From Cafeteria roenbergensis (Eukaryota > Sar > Bigyra > Bicosoecida > Cafeteriaceae), in contig VLTN01000017.1 of assembly GCA_008330645.1 (NCBI GenBank), positions 496,001-560,000 of the forward strand: 64,000 nt of DNA, in the 5' to 3' direction. Below the pieces are notes generated by a model. That model did not search any database, was not told the DNA's origin, and saw only the letters and a program-made list of their open reading frames with translations. A program made the translations under genes and the position numbers. This document shows positions 47,891-58,900 of the stretch, in pieces. Position 1 is the stretch's first letter. The number at the start of each line of letters is the position of its first letter.

Positions 47891-48174
47891 GCGGCGGAGG
47901 CCGCAGAGTGCGCCAGCGTGTGCGGCTGGTGTGCACAGCGCAAGGGCACAAGCTTGTGTGGGCGGTTGCCTTGCATGTTCTGCAAACCTCTTGCTCTTGG
48001 AGTGAGCCGGCAGTCGGTCGGCGGGGGACCTCCCGCCGCACGGTGCGATGCGAGGCGACAGGGCGGCCACGCGCACACGCTCTCTCTCGCTCGCTCTCTG
48101 GGGTCTCGCGGCTGTCCCTCGTCCACTCAACCTATAGTATACGGGCGCCCCGCAACGGCCGTCCGGCAGCCAGC

Positions 48175-50410
48175 TCAGTCGGAGGCGAGGCGGAGGGCAG
48201 CCGTGGCGGCCTCGAACGGGCGGAACACGTCCCCCGCCACAAAGTCGTGGTCGACCACGTGCACGAGGTACCACGAGGTCGCGATGCCGTGCAGCACCTC
48301 GGCGGCCGGGCTGTCCTCGGGGTAGGCGTCGGCCCACACAGAGGCCCACAGCTGGAACGCCTCGTCCTTCCAGGCCAGGAAGGCAGCCTCGTCCACCACG
48401 GTGGGCTGCAGCACCTCCTTTCCCGGGAACACGCCCCACGTTACGGCCTGCACGCCCCTGCGCTTGCAGTTGGTGTAGAGGTTGCCGGACGCGTCCACCG
48501 CGGTGAAGGTGATGGACGGGTGGGCGGGCGCGGCCTCCATGAGCGCCGCCAGCCGCGCGGGCGAGCAGAAGCACTCCACGTACGCCTTCTGGTACACCCT
48601 CCCGCCGGCCCCGCCCCATCCCACGTGGGGGTCGTCGGAGCGCGCTCCGTTCACGCGCGGCTGGGAGTTGATGGTGCAGAAGCCGCTCCTGTTCAGCCGC
48701 ACCAGCCGCTCGCGAATCGGGGCTGTCTCTGGCAGCAGCGCCTGGTCGCACCACGGCAGCCGCGGGACCTGCCCCTCCAGGTAGCGCGCGAACACCTCCA
48801 GCACGGGGCCCTCCCCGTCCAGTGCCTCCGCCTCTCCCCAGATTGCCCGCCGCTCCTCCGACGTGCCCTGCGCGGCGCCCGGGCCCCCGAAGTGGCTCTC
48901 CGAGAGCGCCCCGAACGCGGGGCTCTGTCCGTCCCCCCAGCGGCCGGTCGGCTGCTCGTCCCAGTTGCGCGTGCGCTCCACGTAGGAGCGGTGCCGGTTG
49001 GCCCAGAAGATGGGCCGCACCTGCGTCAGCGCGCCGGGGCCGTCTCCCAGCGGGCGCCACGGCAGCCTGCGGGCCTCGGCGCCCCGGCAGAGCCCCACGT
49101 CCTTGAGGATGGCGCGCGTGGCCATCTCCAGGTTGAGCGTGTAGAAGTGCAGGCCCGGCGCGCCGGCCTCCAGCAGCGCTCTGCACAGCGCCGAGACGCG
49201 GGCGGTGCCCTCCCGGCGCACTGCCTCGTCGTCTCCGCTCACCGCCGCGGCGTCGAGCGCGTCCTGCAGCTCCGCCGGCACGTTGACCCCCGTGTAGGCG
49301 GTCATGCGGCGGAAGGCCTCGTAGCCGTGCACGGGCAGCACTCCCGGCACGATGGGCACGCTCTCTGGCACCCCTGCGGCCCGGCATGCCGCCACGAAGC
49401 CCGAGTACGCCTCCACGTCGTACACGCACTGCGTGAGGAGCACCTCCGCCCCGGCGGCGACCTTGGCCGCGGCAGCCGCGACGGCCGCATCCCGGTCCGC
49501 CACGTCCCTCGCCGCGGCGTCCACCGCCCCGCCGGCGCCCTCTGCGCCCTCTGCGCCGTCAGCAGAGCCGGCGGCCGCGGCGGCGGCGTCCCCATCGTCT
49601 CCCGCCCTGGGCCTGTCCCCGCCGCGCGGCACGCTCGGCTCCTTGTAGCCCTCGGGGAAGGCTGCCGCGGCCACGCAGAACCAGTCGCCGTGCTCCTCCC
49701 GGATGAGGCGGACCAGCTCCTCGGCGCGGCTCAGCCCGTTCTCGCAGGGCCGCCACTCGGTGGCGCCCTTGGGCGGGTCCCCTCGGAGGGCCAAAATGTT
49801 GCGGATCCCGGCGTCGCGGGCCCGCTGCAGCTGCCTGAGCAGGTCCGCCCGCGTCAGCCCGGTCAGAGTGAGGTGCAGCATCGGGGTGAGGCCCGCGTAC
49901 TGCTTCGCGTACTCGCACACGCTGAAAGTGCCGTCGCGCGAGTCCTTGCCGTCCCCCGCCGTCGTCCAGGTCACGTCCACGAAAATGGGCTCCAGGATGG
50001 ACATGCGGTCGATGCGGAGGAACCTGCGGGGCGGGGGTGGGGGCGCGCAGTCGCGGGGCGGGGCGGGCGGCCGGGGTCACTTGCGCGATGCATCCCTGCG
50101 GCGCAGCGCGCGCAGGCCACTCACGCCCGCCAGCGGCCGCCCGCAGCGGCCCCTCGAGCGCGCGGGCCGGCGCCCGGCGGGGCGGGCAGGCGCCTCCGCT
50201 GCGCGCTCCGCCGCGTCCTGCAGGTGGGGCAGGACTGCCGGGGGCATGCCCCCGCGGCGTGCCACGGGGGTCGCACGACGCCTCGCCACCTCACAGGTTT
50301 TCGCGCCCAACATCCGTCTTGGGCGGGAAGAACTCGAACGAGTAGAACGGCGTCTTGGCCGCGATGGCATCTGCCATCATGTCGGACACCTTGCGCGGGG
50401 CTCCCGCCAT
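48175..50410 (-). CDS. MTHFR: Methylenetetrahydrofolate reductase
   Basis: Exons 50410-50295 and 50023-48175 (minus strand); the 271-nt intron (GTGAGG...CCCGCAG) splits a Leu codon of 'GRENL-FLRIDRM'. Product 654 residues. Reduces 5,10-methylene-THF to 5-methyl-THF for methionine synthesis. Exon 1 supplies the start of the barrel, 'TPFYSFEFFPPKTDVGREN'. Exon 2 continues with 'FVDVTWTTAGDG', 'MLHLTLTGLTRADLL', 'GIRNILALRGDPPKG' and 'VFVIDVEAY...'-type FAD-barrel strands ('LLTQCVYDVEAYSGF', 'VPIVPGVLPVHGYEAF'). The C-terminal half ('FWANRHRSYVERTRNWDEQPTG', 'FLAWKDEAFQLWASVWAD') is the S-adenosylmethionine-responsive regulatory domain of eukaryotic MTHFR. A Gly/Ala/Asp insert interrupts the catalytic domain near residue 250. 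Without exon 1 the protein would lack its first beta strand. Confidence 0.95.
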
Positions 50411-50656
50411 GGCTGCAGCGGCTCAGCGGCTGCGCACGGCCGAGGCGGCGGGCAGCGGCAAGTGCCAAGTTGCAACCCTCGGATCACCAGAGCCGCTCAT
50501 ATGTTTGTATTCCCGCAAACATTGATGAGGAGGCGCCCGAATGCGCGCGGCCGCCACCGCTCGAGGGAGCGGGGGCCTGGCGCCCTCGAACTCGCGGAGG
50601 GAGGGGGCGGAGCGCTCGGCTGCCCGCGAGGGTCCTTCGCAAGCGCCACCGGCACC
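50411..50656. promoter_or_regulatory. Divergent promoter between MTHFR and WBP4-like gene
   Basis: There are 246 bp between opposite ATGs. TTCCCGCAAAC occurs at 50510-50520, in a locally AT-richer patch (50490-50530). Confidence 0.5.
50510..50520 (+). promoter_or_regulatory. E2F-like element TTCCCGCAAAC (MTHFR/WBP4 region)
   Basis: The same 11-mer as upstream of TERT and PTPA. It lies 147 bp upstream of the WBP4-like ATG and 100 bp upstream of MTHFR. Role inferred. Confidence 0.4.
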
Positions 50657-52534
50657 ATGTCAGGGTACTGGGTGTCCCAGGAGAAGCACTGGTGCGAGCA
50701 CTGCCGGACGTGGACTCAGGGCGATGCCATCGTGAGCACGCAAGCAGCGCGCGCGCGCCCGCGGCTCCGGGAGGGCATGGGGACTGCGCGCGTGCGCGTG
50801 CTCCGGACGCGCTGTGGGGCGCCTGGCCTCCAGCTGCTGAGACTCGGCCGCGTCGTGCACGCGCTCCGTGCCCGTGCCACCGAAACGAGCACCCCCCCCC
50901 CCTTTTGTGATGGTTTGCGTGCTGACTCGCAGAGCATCCGCATTCACGAGAACGGCAAGAAGCACAAGGAGAATGTGCAGCGCTTTCTGGCGGAGCAGGA
51001 GCGCGACAAGGTCAAGAAGTCGATGCAGGAGGACAAGACTGCCGCGCTCCTCCGCAGCGTCGAGGCGGCGGCGGGCGCGGCGATGAGGGGCCACGCGGCC
51101 TTTGCTGACGTGCCCCCCCCGCCGCCGCTCCCTCCCCCCGCGAGCGGCCCTGGCGGCCCCGCGGACCCGCGCCGGGCCGCGGTCTGGGCGGCGCTGGGCG
51201 CGCCCCCGCGCCTGCCCGACGCCTACATCCCCGACCGGGCTCGCCGCCTGATGAAGGAAGCGCGCCTGCCCCTCGGCATGGCGGTGGCCGCGGCCCCGGC
51301 CGAGGAGGACCCGCTGGCGAAGCGGCCGCGCGTGGACGACGAACCCTCCTCTGGAGGCGAAGGCGCAGGCGGGTCTACGGCGGAGGGGGGGAGCGAGGAC
51401 GACGGGGCGCGTGCCGGGCCGCGCATAGGGGTGGGCCTGACCGCGTCGGAGTTCGACGCCGAGGAGGAGGAGGCCGCGGAGGAGGACGCGGATCAGGGGG
51501 GGGCGGACCGGCGGCGCCCCGACGGCGCTGTCAAGGCTGAGCCCGGGGCTGCTGCCGGGGCGACGGGCGCAGGCGCCGATGGCAGCGCTGCCCCTGGCCT
51601 CACCGAGGGGCGCCGCCGGGCGCGCATCGTGTACCTGACGGGCGCTGGCGCGGCGGCCTACGCTGCGGTGCCGGGCGCGCAGGTGGAGGCGCGCTCGCTG
51701 GTGTACCCGGGGGGCAGCAGCTCGGGGTCGGCGCCCGTGGCGCTGTGGGAGCAGGGGGAGGTGGTGCGGGTGGTTGCCCCGGTGGGGGGGGGCGAGCGGC
51801 GGTTCGTGGTGCGCGTCGCGACGACGCTGACCGGGGCAGGGGGCGAGGCGTTGCAGGCCGACGCGCTGCGGGACGCTGCCGAGGGGGAGGTGAGGCTGCG
51901 GCTGGGTCGCAGGGAGGACGTCGACGCAGCGCGAGCCGCCGGCGTGGATCCCGCTGCAATTGCGGCTGCGCCCCGGGCCGGGTCGTCTGGCCGGAGCGGG
52001 GAGGCTGGGTGGCGGCCCCCCACGCTGCGCGAGGCGACGGAACGAGCGCTCAGCAGGCAGCGGGCCGCTGGAGGGGCGGCCAGCGACTCGGCGGCTGGTG
52101 CAGCCCCGGCATCCGACGGAGACGACGCCGCGGCCGACGACGACGAGCTGGGGCCCGAGCCGTCGGGGTGGGAGACTGTCGCGGTCCGAGAGATCACGCA
52201 GGAACAGGCAGCCATGGAGGCTGGCACGACGATTGAGGACGTCAACCTTGGCGTGGACAAGCTCAATGCAGCGCTCTTCGGCGGCGCGCCGGCGCCGGCA
52301 CCTCCTGCCCAAAGCGACATGGAGCAGCCGGAGGTCTATCGCGGGGTGCGCATCAGCGGGCACCCGGACCCGGTGCAGCCCCAGCCGCCTGCGTCTGGAT
52401 CCAGCGTGGCAGAAGCCGAGCCCCTGGATCCGCTCGGGGCGCCGGCCGCGGAGGCAGAGCCAAGCGTGGCCTTGCTCAACGCTGGGTTCAAGCGCCGGCG
52501 CGTGCGGACCAAGGGCGCCACGAGGCGCAGGTGA
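50657..52534 (+). CDS. WBP4/ZOP1-like U1-type zinc-finger splicing protein
   Basis: Exons 50657-50731 and 50933-52534, 558 residues. The matrin/U1-type zinc finger is split by the intron: 'YWVSQEKHWCEHCRTWTQGDAI' joins 'SIRIHENGKKHKENVQRFL', giving C-x2-C...H-x5-H as in human WBP4 ('FCDYCKCW...FHERGKNHKENV'). The C-terminus 'LLNAGFKRRRVRTKGATRRR' also matches the WBP4 end. I see no WW domain (no paired Trp-Pro motif), so the architecture is closer to plant ZOP1, in spliceosome B-complex proteins. The middle is acidic and Ala/Gly-rich. The 201-nt intron (GTGAGC...CTCGCAG) is a multiple of three and has no in-frame stop, so its retention would add 67 residues inside the finger; splicing restores the conserved spacing. 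Confidence 0.88.
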   Translation: MSGYWVSQEKHWCEHCRTWTQGDAIVSTQAARARPRLREGMGTARVRVLRTRCGAPGLQLLRLGRVVHALRARATETSTPPPFCDGLRADSQSIRIHENGKKHKENVQRFLAEQERDKVKKSMQEDKTAALLRSVEAAAGAAMRGHAAFADVPPPPPLPPPASGPGGPADPRRAAVWAALGAPPRLPDAYIPDRARRLMKEARLPLGMAVAAAPAEEDPLAKRPRVDDEPSSGGEGAGGSTAEGGSEDDGARAGPRIGVGLTASEFDAEEEEAAEEDADQGGADRRRPDGAVKAEPGAAAGATGAGADGSAAPGLTEGRRRARIVYLTGAGAAAYAAVPGAQVEARSLVYPGGSSSGSAPVALWEQGEVVRVVAPVGGGERRFVVRVATTLTGAGGEALQADALRDAAEGEVRLRLGRREDVDAARAAGVDPAAIAAAPRAGSSGRSGEAGWRPPTLREATERALSRQRAAGGAASDSAAGAAPASDGDDAAADDDELGPEPSGWETVAVREITQEQAAMEAGTTIEDVNLGVDKLNAALFGGAPAPAPPAQSDMEQPEVYRGVRISGHPDPVQPQPPASGSSVAEAEPLDPLGAPAAEAEPSVALLNAGFKRRRVRTKGATRRR

Positions 52535-53261
52535 TGATCTTGAGGACGTGTGCGGCAAGCACTGCTGAGGGTTGCCTCGAGAGCGTGCGTGTCACTCTGG
52601 CTGAATCCCGCTTTTCGAAACACGCGACCAAAACGTTGTGCGGTTTGCACTCGCGCTGCCGTTCAATGGCGGCGCCTGAGATTGGTGTGAGAAGCACCGC
52701 AGAGAAGGTTGCCCAGTGATTTTGCTGCATGTGCACGGGAAACCACTGCCCAATCACAGCGCTGCTGCCAGTACGTTTTTTTTTAAAGCAAGCTATCGCA
52801 CACTTTCGGGTGTTGGGGTTTGCTTAGCCTACACAGCAGGCTGCATAGCACCGGTGTAAGGCGGGGTTGCCTCAACGCGAATCCAATTTTGTTCATTGCT
52901 CACAGTTGCGCATTTGGCTTGCAGCTGTGCGCAACTGCTTGAACAACATATTTTCTGGCCATGGTTCTCCAGTGCAGTCCTAATAAACGCTCGAGGGAGA
53001 AATCTTTCGTCACCGATACGATGCTCATTCATTCGATACTGAAATGCGATATCGATGCGTCTTCGAATTGATTTTACGCTCCCGCGTGTTGCAATGCTCA
53101 AATATCGCACCTTCACGCACGCCCAAGCGAAGCGCTCTCGTCGGCGTTTGCGATTGGCGTGCAACTTGCGAGATGCAAAGCAACGCCGAGACTCTCCAAC
53201 GCTTGCCATTTCCGACAGGCGATGAATGGCACTTTCGCCCCAACAGAGTGCTTGCGCGGGC
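52535..53261. other. Convergent low-GC intergenic island
   Basis: The 3' flanks of the WBP4-like and Nudix genes. The base composition drops to roughly half G+C, unlike the rest of the window. It holds a T8-A3 run at about 52777, AATAAA at 52982, and short ATCGAT/TTCGAA palindromic words at 53030-53075. No frame or RNA gene recognised. Confidence 0.6.
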
Positions 53262-54554
53262 TCAAGCGCGCACGGACTCGAGCGAGTACAGCAGCGCCCC
53301 AAAGGGAAGCGACCCAATCGTCCTTTCCTTGGCCCCCTTGGCAAGGCCCTCCGGCCCCGCGAGTGCCGCGTCGCGCAGAGCGTCAAGCCGACGGCGTTCA
53401 GACTCGGTTGCGGTTTCCCTGACGTCGATCCAAACGCGCCGCCGCGCTCCCGGCGAGCCCCTTCCGACCCACCCGGGCGTCGCGGGGCCCGGCGCTCCGA
53501 GCATCGCCTGGGTGAGCTCGTCCTCGCCGTCGCGGGACGGGTCGAAGTCCTCGTCGCCTGGCATGAGCATGCAGAGGCGCCGCGGTCCCCCGGACGAGTC
53601 CCCGGCGACGTGCAGCTGCTTGCGGATGGCGGGGGTGAGCGCGCCGGCGGCGCTGTTCGGGGCTCCGGTGGCCGCTGCAACGGCGGCGCAGACCGCGCCT
53701 TGCCTTGCGCGGGCCAGCGCGGCCACTCCCGGCCCCTCCCCCGGAGCGAACCACCCCCGGTCTACGCCGGAAGGCACCGGCACTGCGCCGGCCAGCTCGG
53801 AGAGCGTGAGCCACTGGGGCGGGGGCAGCATGACCGCGCCTGCGGCCTGCAGGGCCAAGGCCCGCCGGGGCGAGAGCCACACCACCGCCGCCGCCTCCTC
53901 GTCCGCCGAGTCGTCCCTCCTGCCGCGGCCCGTCTGGTGGGCTTCCAGGATTTCGTCTGGGGTGGTGACGCGAATGCCGGCGGCGCGGCTCCACGCCTCC
54001 GCGGCCTCCTGGTCGAGACTCGGGCCCAGCGTCGCCGCGAGGAACCACGCGTCGAACTGGCGCTGCTCAAACAGCGGCGTGCGGTAGCGGGACAGGACGG
54101 GCATGGCCGCCAGCAGGCCAGAGGCGGCCTCAGGCGCGCTGGCGTCGCCCACAGCGCCCGGCCGGAGGCTCAGCAGCTCCTCGGCAAAGGCCGAAGGGTC
54201 TGCCGCAACGCGAAGGCGCGAGTCGCGCAGGCCCGCCCCGGGGGATCCCGGGGACGGCCCCGGCGCGGCGCCGATGTCCGAGCCGAGCAGCGGCACTCCC
54301 GTCTCCTCAAACACCTCCCGCGCCGCGCAGCGGCGGAGGGCCACCGCAGCCAGGCTGTCGTCGGCCACCCCAAAGGCGGCCTTGCGCTCGCTCGCCCATG
54401 CAAGGTCGGTCTTGTCCACCCGGCCGCCCGGAAACACGAGCGCCGACGGCATGAACTTGGACGCCGGGGAGCGGAACATCATCAGAATGCGCCCGCACCG
54501 CCCCGCCCCCTCGGCCCGGGCGGCCTCGAGAATGACAGTTCCGGCCGCGGCCAT
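53262..54554 (-). CDS. NUDT19-like Nudix hydrolase
   Basis: 430 residues from the ATG at 54554 (MAAAGTVILEAARAEG). The frame continues up to 54767, but that longer start would overlap the first exon of the divergent mL54 gene. The Nudix box appears as 'AVALRRCAAREVFEETGVPLLG' (R-E-x-x-E-E-x-G); the usual upstream Glu is not in its canonical position, as in NUDT7/NUDT19-type CoA and acyl-CoA diphosphatases. The preceding 'ASKFMPSALVFPGGRVDKTD' and the late 'VMLPPPQWLTLSEL' are characteristic of NUDT19. The C-terminal region ('RLCMLMPGDEDFD') belongs to the same family. NUDT19 is peroxisomal in animals. The C-terminus 'YSLESVRA' is not a canonical PTS1, so location is open. Confidence 0.85.
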   Translation of the reverse strand: MAAAGTVILEAARAEGAGRCGRILMMFRSPASKFMPSALVFPGGRVDKTDLAWASERKAAFGVADDSLAAVALRRCAAREVFEETGVPLLGSDIGAAPGPSPGSPGAGLRDSRLRVAADPSAFAEELLSLRPGAVGDASAPEAASGLLAAMPVLSRYRTPLFEQRQFDAWFLAATLGPSLDQEAAEAWSRAAGIRVTTPDEILEAHQTGRGRRDDSADEEAAAVVWLSPRRALALQAAGAVMLPPPQWLTLSELAGAVPVPSGVDRGWFAPGEGPGVAALARARQGAVCAAVAAATGAPNSAAGALTPAIRKQLHVAGDSSGGPRRLCMLMPGDEDFDPSRDGEDELTQAMLGAPGPATPGWVGRGSPGARRRVWIDVRETATESERRRLDALRDAALAGPEGLAKGAKERTIGSLPFGALLYSLESVRA

Positions 54555-54723
54555 GGGGTCCGGGTCCACGGTGGCGACCGGCCGGCGCGCTCGCTTGCCG
54601 TGCGACCGCTGCAGCTGGGCTCTGCCGGCAGGGGCTTGTCGATGGCCCGTCGTCCGCCCGGAGAGAAGCGCGAGCCGGCGGCCAGCCGGGGCGACCCGCG
54701 GCACTCGCTGAGGCGCGCCAGGA

Positions 54724-55270
54724 ATGAGCGCATCGCTGGCACTCCGGGCCCGCTCGGCCGCGTCCATGGCTGTGCGGGCCGCCGCCTGGCGCGCCCCTCG
54801 CCAAGCCCTTCACGCGTCGGCGGCCTCACTCAAGGGTGAGCGCGCGCGGCGCCCGCGCAAGCGGGCCCGCAGGGCGCCGGACCTGCTCCGGCTGGCCTGC
54901 CGCGTGCGAGCACCGCGGCTGGGCCGCCGGGCTGGGCTTCCCCGCGCTCGTGCGCCAGCTGGATGGCCTGCGCCACGAGCCCCGCAAACCTTGCCGCGTC
55001 GACCTGTTCGCAGAGCTGCCGCCCGGCCCCGCCCCGGGCACGGTCATCCCCGTCGGGATCACCAAGGACGGCCAGGACCCGGTGGTCCTGGAGGACTCCG
55101 AGTACCCCGAGTGGCTGTTCCGCGTGGGCGCCGAGGAGTCCGAGACCACGGAGGAGATGCTGAGCAAGGGCGTCAAGAACCTGTCGTACCTCGACTCGGC
55201 CAAGCTGTTCCGCATGCTGCGCAGGGACAAGATCAAGCAGCACAACTCCACCAACCGCAAGGTTGCCTGA
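54724..55270 (+). CDS. MRPL54: Mitochondrial large-subunit ribosomal protein mL54
   Basis: Exons 54724-54835 and 55014-55270, 122 residues; the 178-nt intron (GTGAGC...TTCGCAG, phase 1) joins 'AASLK' to 'ELPPGPAPG'. Exon 1 is a mitochondrial targeting sequence: MSASLALRARSAASMAVRAA, Arg-rich and without acidic residues. An internal Met (54766) could also serve as start. Exon 2 carries the family core: 'TVIPVGITKDGQDPVVLEDSEYPEWLF', a long helix, then 'NLSYLDSAKLFRMLRRDKIKQHN', matching yeast MRPL37 and animal MRPL54. It is a component of the mitoribosome. Head-to-head with the Nudix gene, 169 bp apart. Confidence 0.9.
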
Positions 55271-55918
55271 TCCCCGGGGCCATCGGGAGCCGAGAGCGTT
55301 GTCTGCTGCAGCCCGGTGCGGGTGCGCAAGGCTCTCTGCCCCGCTTTGCCTGAGCGTCACTCGCGCCTTCTGTGGTCCGCGCGCGCGCGCGCGTGCGCGC
55401 TGTGTTCATGTGCTTCTGTGTCCCGCAAATGCCCAACTTTGACTGCGGCGCGAGGTCTGCATCCGCGCCTTGTGGTTGCCCCGCCCCGGCCCACGCGCCA
55501 TCGGCGCACCACGCCCCCGCTTGGTCAGCGTCGCGCTCAGAAGCAGCGCCCCCGCCTCCTCCCGCCCCCAGCGCCCGGCCGCCGTGCGCACGCCGGAAGC
55601 GCACACAGCGACGGCTTCCGCGGCTCCGCCGTCAGGCTGGCGGGCCCGGGAGGCAGGCAAGGCGCGCCGCGGAGCCGGCTGTTGGCCCGGGCAGAGCAAG
55701 AGGTGCAGCCGTTTTTTGTGCTGGCGCCGGACCCGGAGCACTCGGGCTTCGCCGGCGCCGGCCCGGAGGGGCCAGCAGCCTCCCCGCTGCGAAAGGGAAG
55801 CCGTTGGCCAAGCAGCGCGTGCTCGCGTCTCGGGAAGCCGCGCCGGTGGTAGGGGGGGGGGTCGTCAAACGCAGCGAGGGGTCTTGCCGCTTCGAGAGAG
55901 GGCGACACACACTGCGCG
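55271..55918. other. Intergenic region, no gene seen
   Basis: Between mL54 and the TTLL gene, both on the plus strand. An alternating GCGC tract lies at 55380-55400 and a poly-G run at 55853-55862. It should hold the TTLL promoter. Confidence 0.5.
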
Positions 55919-58900
55919 ATGGCCGCGGAGGACTCGCCGCCCTCGGCCCGAGAGCCGTCGCTGGCCGCAGGGATGCCCAAGCTGCGGGTCACCCTTCGGA
56001 ATTGCAGCTACGGCGTGGTCAAGACGGCGGCAAAGGACTTGGGCTGGCGTCGCATCAAGAACACGCCTCAGCTCGCGTGGCTGGACAAGTGGTCCCACCA
56101 GGAGCTGTTCGACCTGCGCTCGGCCGGCGTCCGTGTGAACCACTTTCCGGGCACGCGGGAGATGGCGAACAAGTGTGCGCTGGCGCGCAACCTGAACGCG
56201 ATGCGAGCAGCGTGCGAGGACGAGTTCCTCTTTCACCCGCGGTCCTGGGTGTGGCCGGCGGAGCGCCGCGGCGTGGAGGACGCATGCGCAGCGGACCCGT
56301 CCCTGGTTCTCATCGCCAAGCCCGACGCGTCGTGCCAGGGCCGCGGCATCATGCTGGCGCGATCGACCAAGGAGCTTCCAGCGCCCCACGAGCTGGGCGG
56401 CACGGGGCTCATCGTGCAGGAGTACGTGCCCCGCCCGTTGCTCCTTCGCGGCCACAAGTTCGACATGCGCGTGTACGTCCTGCTAGCGGGCGTGTACCCC
56501 AGCGTGCGAGCATTCATCCACGTGGAGGGCTTGTCGCGCCTGGCAGCGCGCGTTTACGAGGCGCCCACGGCCAAGAACATCCGCCGGCGCACCATGCACC
56601 TCACCAACTACGCCGTCAACAAGGGCAAGACCTTTGAGGAGAAGGAGGAGTCTCCCGACGCCGACGGCGCCGCGGCGAGGCACGCGGGCGGCGACGGCGC
56701 GGACGAGGACGAGGACGAGGAGGCTGGCGCCGCGGGCCCCGGGTGGGCCGTCGCCCTGGCCGCCACGGAGACCGAGGCGGAGGCCGACGAAGCAGCAGCC
56801 GCCGCAGCCGCCGCAGCGGGGGCAGGGACGGGGTCAGGGCGGAACGCCAGCGCAGGCCGTCGGCGGACCCCGCAGCCGCGCAAGCCCTCTCGCCACCCCG
56901 TGTCGCGCCTCCGAGCATCGGCAGCGTCAGCGGCATCGGCATCGGCAGCGGCAGCGGCGGCGGCGGCGGCGGCGGCGGCGGGCCACAGCAGCCTCGCCCT
57001 GGACACCGCCCCGCTCACGGGCCGCGAAGCGCCCCCCTTGCAGCTCACCGGTGTCGAGGCCGCGGCCTGCGCGGCGGGGGCGGGGGGGCGGTACTTCGCA
57101 CCCGACGCCGAGGGCCGCACCGCACTGGAGGTGCGTGAGGGGGGCAAGTGGGGCCTGCAGGCGGGGCTGCTGGCGGCGGCGGAGGAGGAGGCGGCCCGCG
57201 GCGGCGGGGGGGGCCCAGCCGCGGCGGAGCGGCTCGATGCCATGTGGAGCTCCATCCGGGAGGCCACTGCCAAGACCATCCTGGCGGTGGCGCCGGCTAT
57301 GGCGCACGAGTACCTCGCCAGCGTGCGCGGCTCGGGGTCTGCCGCCGCCAGCAACAACAGGACGGCGCGCGCTAGAGCGGCGGCCCCAGCAGCAGCGGGC
57401 GCGGGTGCGGCCTGCGGGGAGGAGGATGGCGGCGAGGACGGCGCCTCAGGCGGCGGCGGCGGCGGGGGTGGGGGCGGTGATGCGGGCTCCGCGTCCAGAG
57501 GTGGCGGTCTCTCAAGCCGCGGCGAGCTGCTGGGTCAGGGGGCCCCGCTGTCGGAGCACGGGCTTGCTTGCTTTGAGTTGCTCGGCCTGGACGTGCTGGT
57601 GGAGGAGGGGGGCAGGTGCCTGCTGCTGGAGGTGAACAAGCTTCCCTCGCTCAACTCCGACACTGCTGTGGACCGCGCGGCCAAGCGCTGGGCAGTGGGG
57701 GACGCGCTGCGGATGGTGGCGCCGCCAACGGTGGCGTGGCTGAGGCGCTGGTGGTGGCGCCGCGCCCACCGCCGCCGCGGGGAGCCGTGCCCGGCTGAGC
57801 GTGAGCGCGTTCCAGTGCCCGTGCCGGGCGGCGCGGAGGCGGTGGAGGAGCAGGAGGGGCCGCTGATCGCGCCGGCGCTGAGCGACGAAGCGGCCGAGGC
57901 CACGTGGCTGCGGCGCCAGTGGGAGGACAAGGAGCTCTGGCGGGCGGGGCAGGGCTTCCAACGGTTGCTGCCCGCGCCGGACGCCGACACCAGGACGCGG
58001 TGGGGCAGGGTGCTGCAAGCCGCGGCAGAGCAGCGGGTGGGCGCGGGCATCGGCGGGCGTGCCAGCGCCTCGCACGACGAGCGGAGGGCGGCGGCGCTGC
58101 ATCGCAGGGCGGCAGCGGCTGCCAGAAGCAGGGGCGACGACCCGCCGCCCCCGCCGCCGCCAGTGGCTGGTGCAGGCGCCGGGGCGGGTGCTGGCGCCGG
58201 TGCTGGCGCTGGGGGCGGTGACGTCGGCGGTGGCGGCAGCGGGGGCGAGGAGGCGGAACAGGCGGCGAGGGCGCGGCGGGAGACGCGTCGCGACCGCATG
58301 GCTGCCAGAGCGCGCGCTCGCGCCGAGGCCCGCCAGCGCCTGGCAGAAGAGACGGCGGCGGCGGCGGCGGCGGCGGCGGAGGAGGCGCGGCGGCGCGCGG
58401 AGGCGGAGGGCGATGGGGCCCGAGCGGAGGCGGATGCCATGTCCGCCGCTGTCGCAGTCTGCGCGGCCGCCAGCCTGAGCGGAGGCGACATTGCGGCGGT
58501 GGCGGGCGCGCTGGCGGCGCGCCGGGCTGCCGCCGACGTGCGCATGGCGAGGCGGCGGATGGGGCTGCCGGTCACGGCGGAAAGCGCCCCCTCCGGCCCG
58601 GAGGCGGGGCCTCCCGTGACTCTGTCCCGCCAGCAGGCGGGCGCGCTCATGGTACGGCACCACCACGCCCTGCACCAGCAGCAGGAACAGGAGAGGGCGG
58701 CACGACAGCACCAGCTCCTGCAGCAGCAGCAGAACGCGGCGATCGAGGCGGCGCGACGCGACGAAACCGCTCGGCAGAGCCGCTTGACGGCCGTCGTTGC
58801 TGACCCCAGAGGGCTCGGCGCGGCAGGAGCCGGCATCGCAGGCAGGGCCCCGGCGCGGACAAGTGGCGTCAACAGCACCAGCGGCAGCGCCGCCGCCGCC

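Noticed and set aside
54555-54767. Longer N-terminus of the Nudix protein
   Set aside because: It would overlap the antisense first exon of mL54, and the added residues are low complexity.
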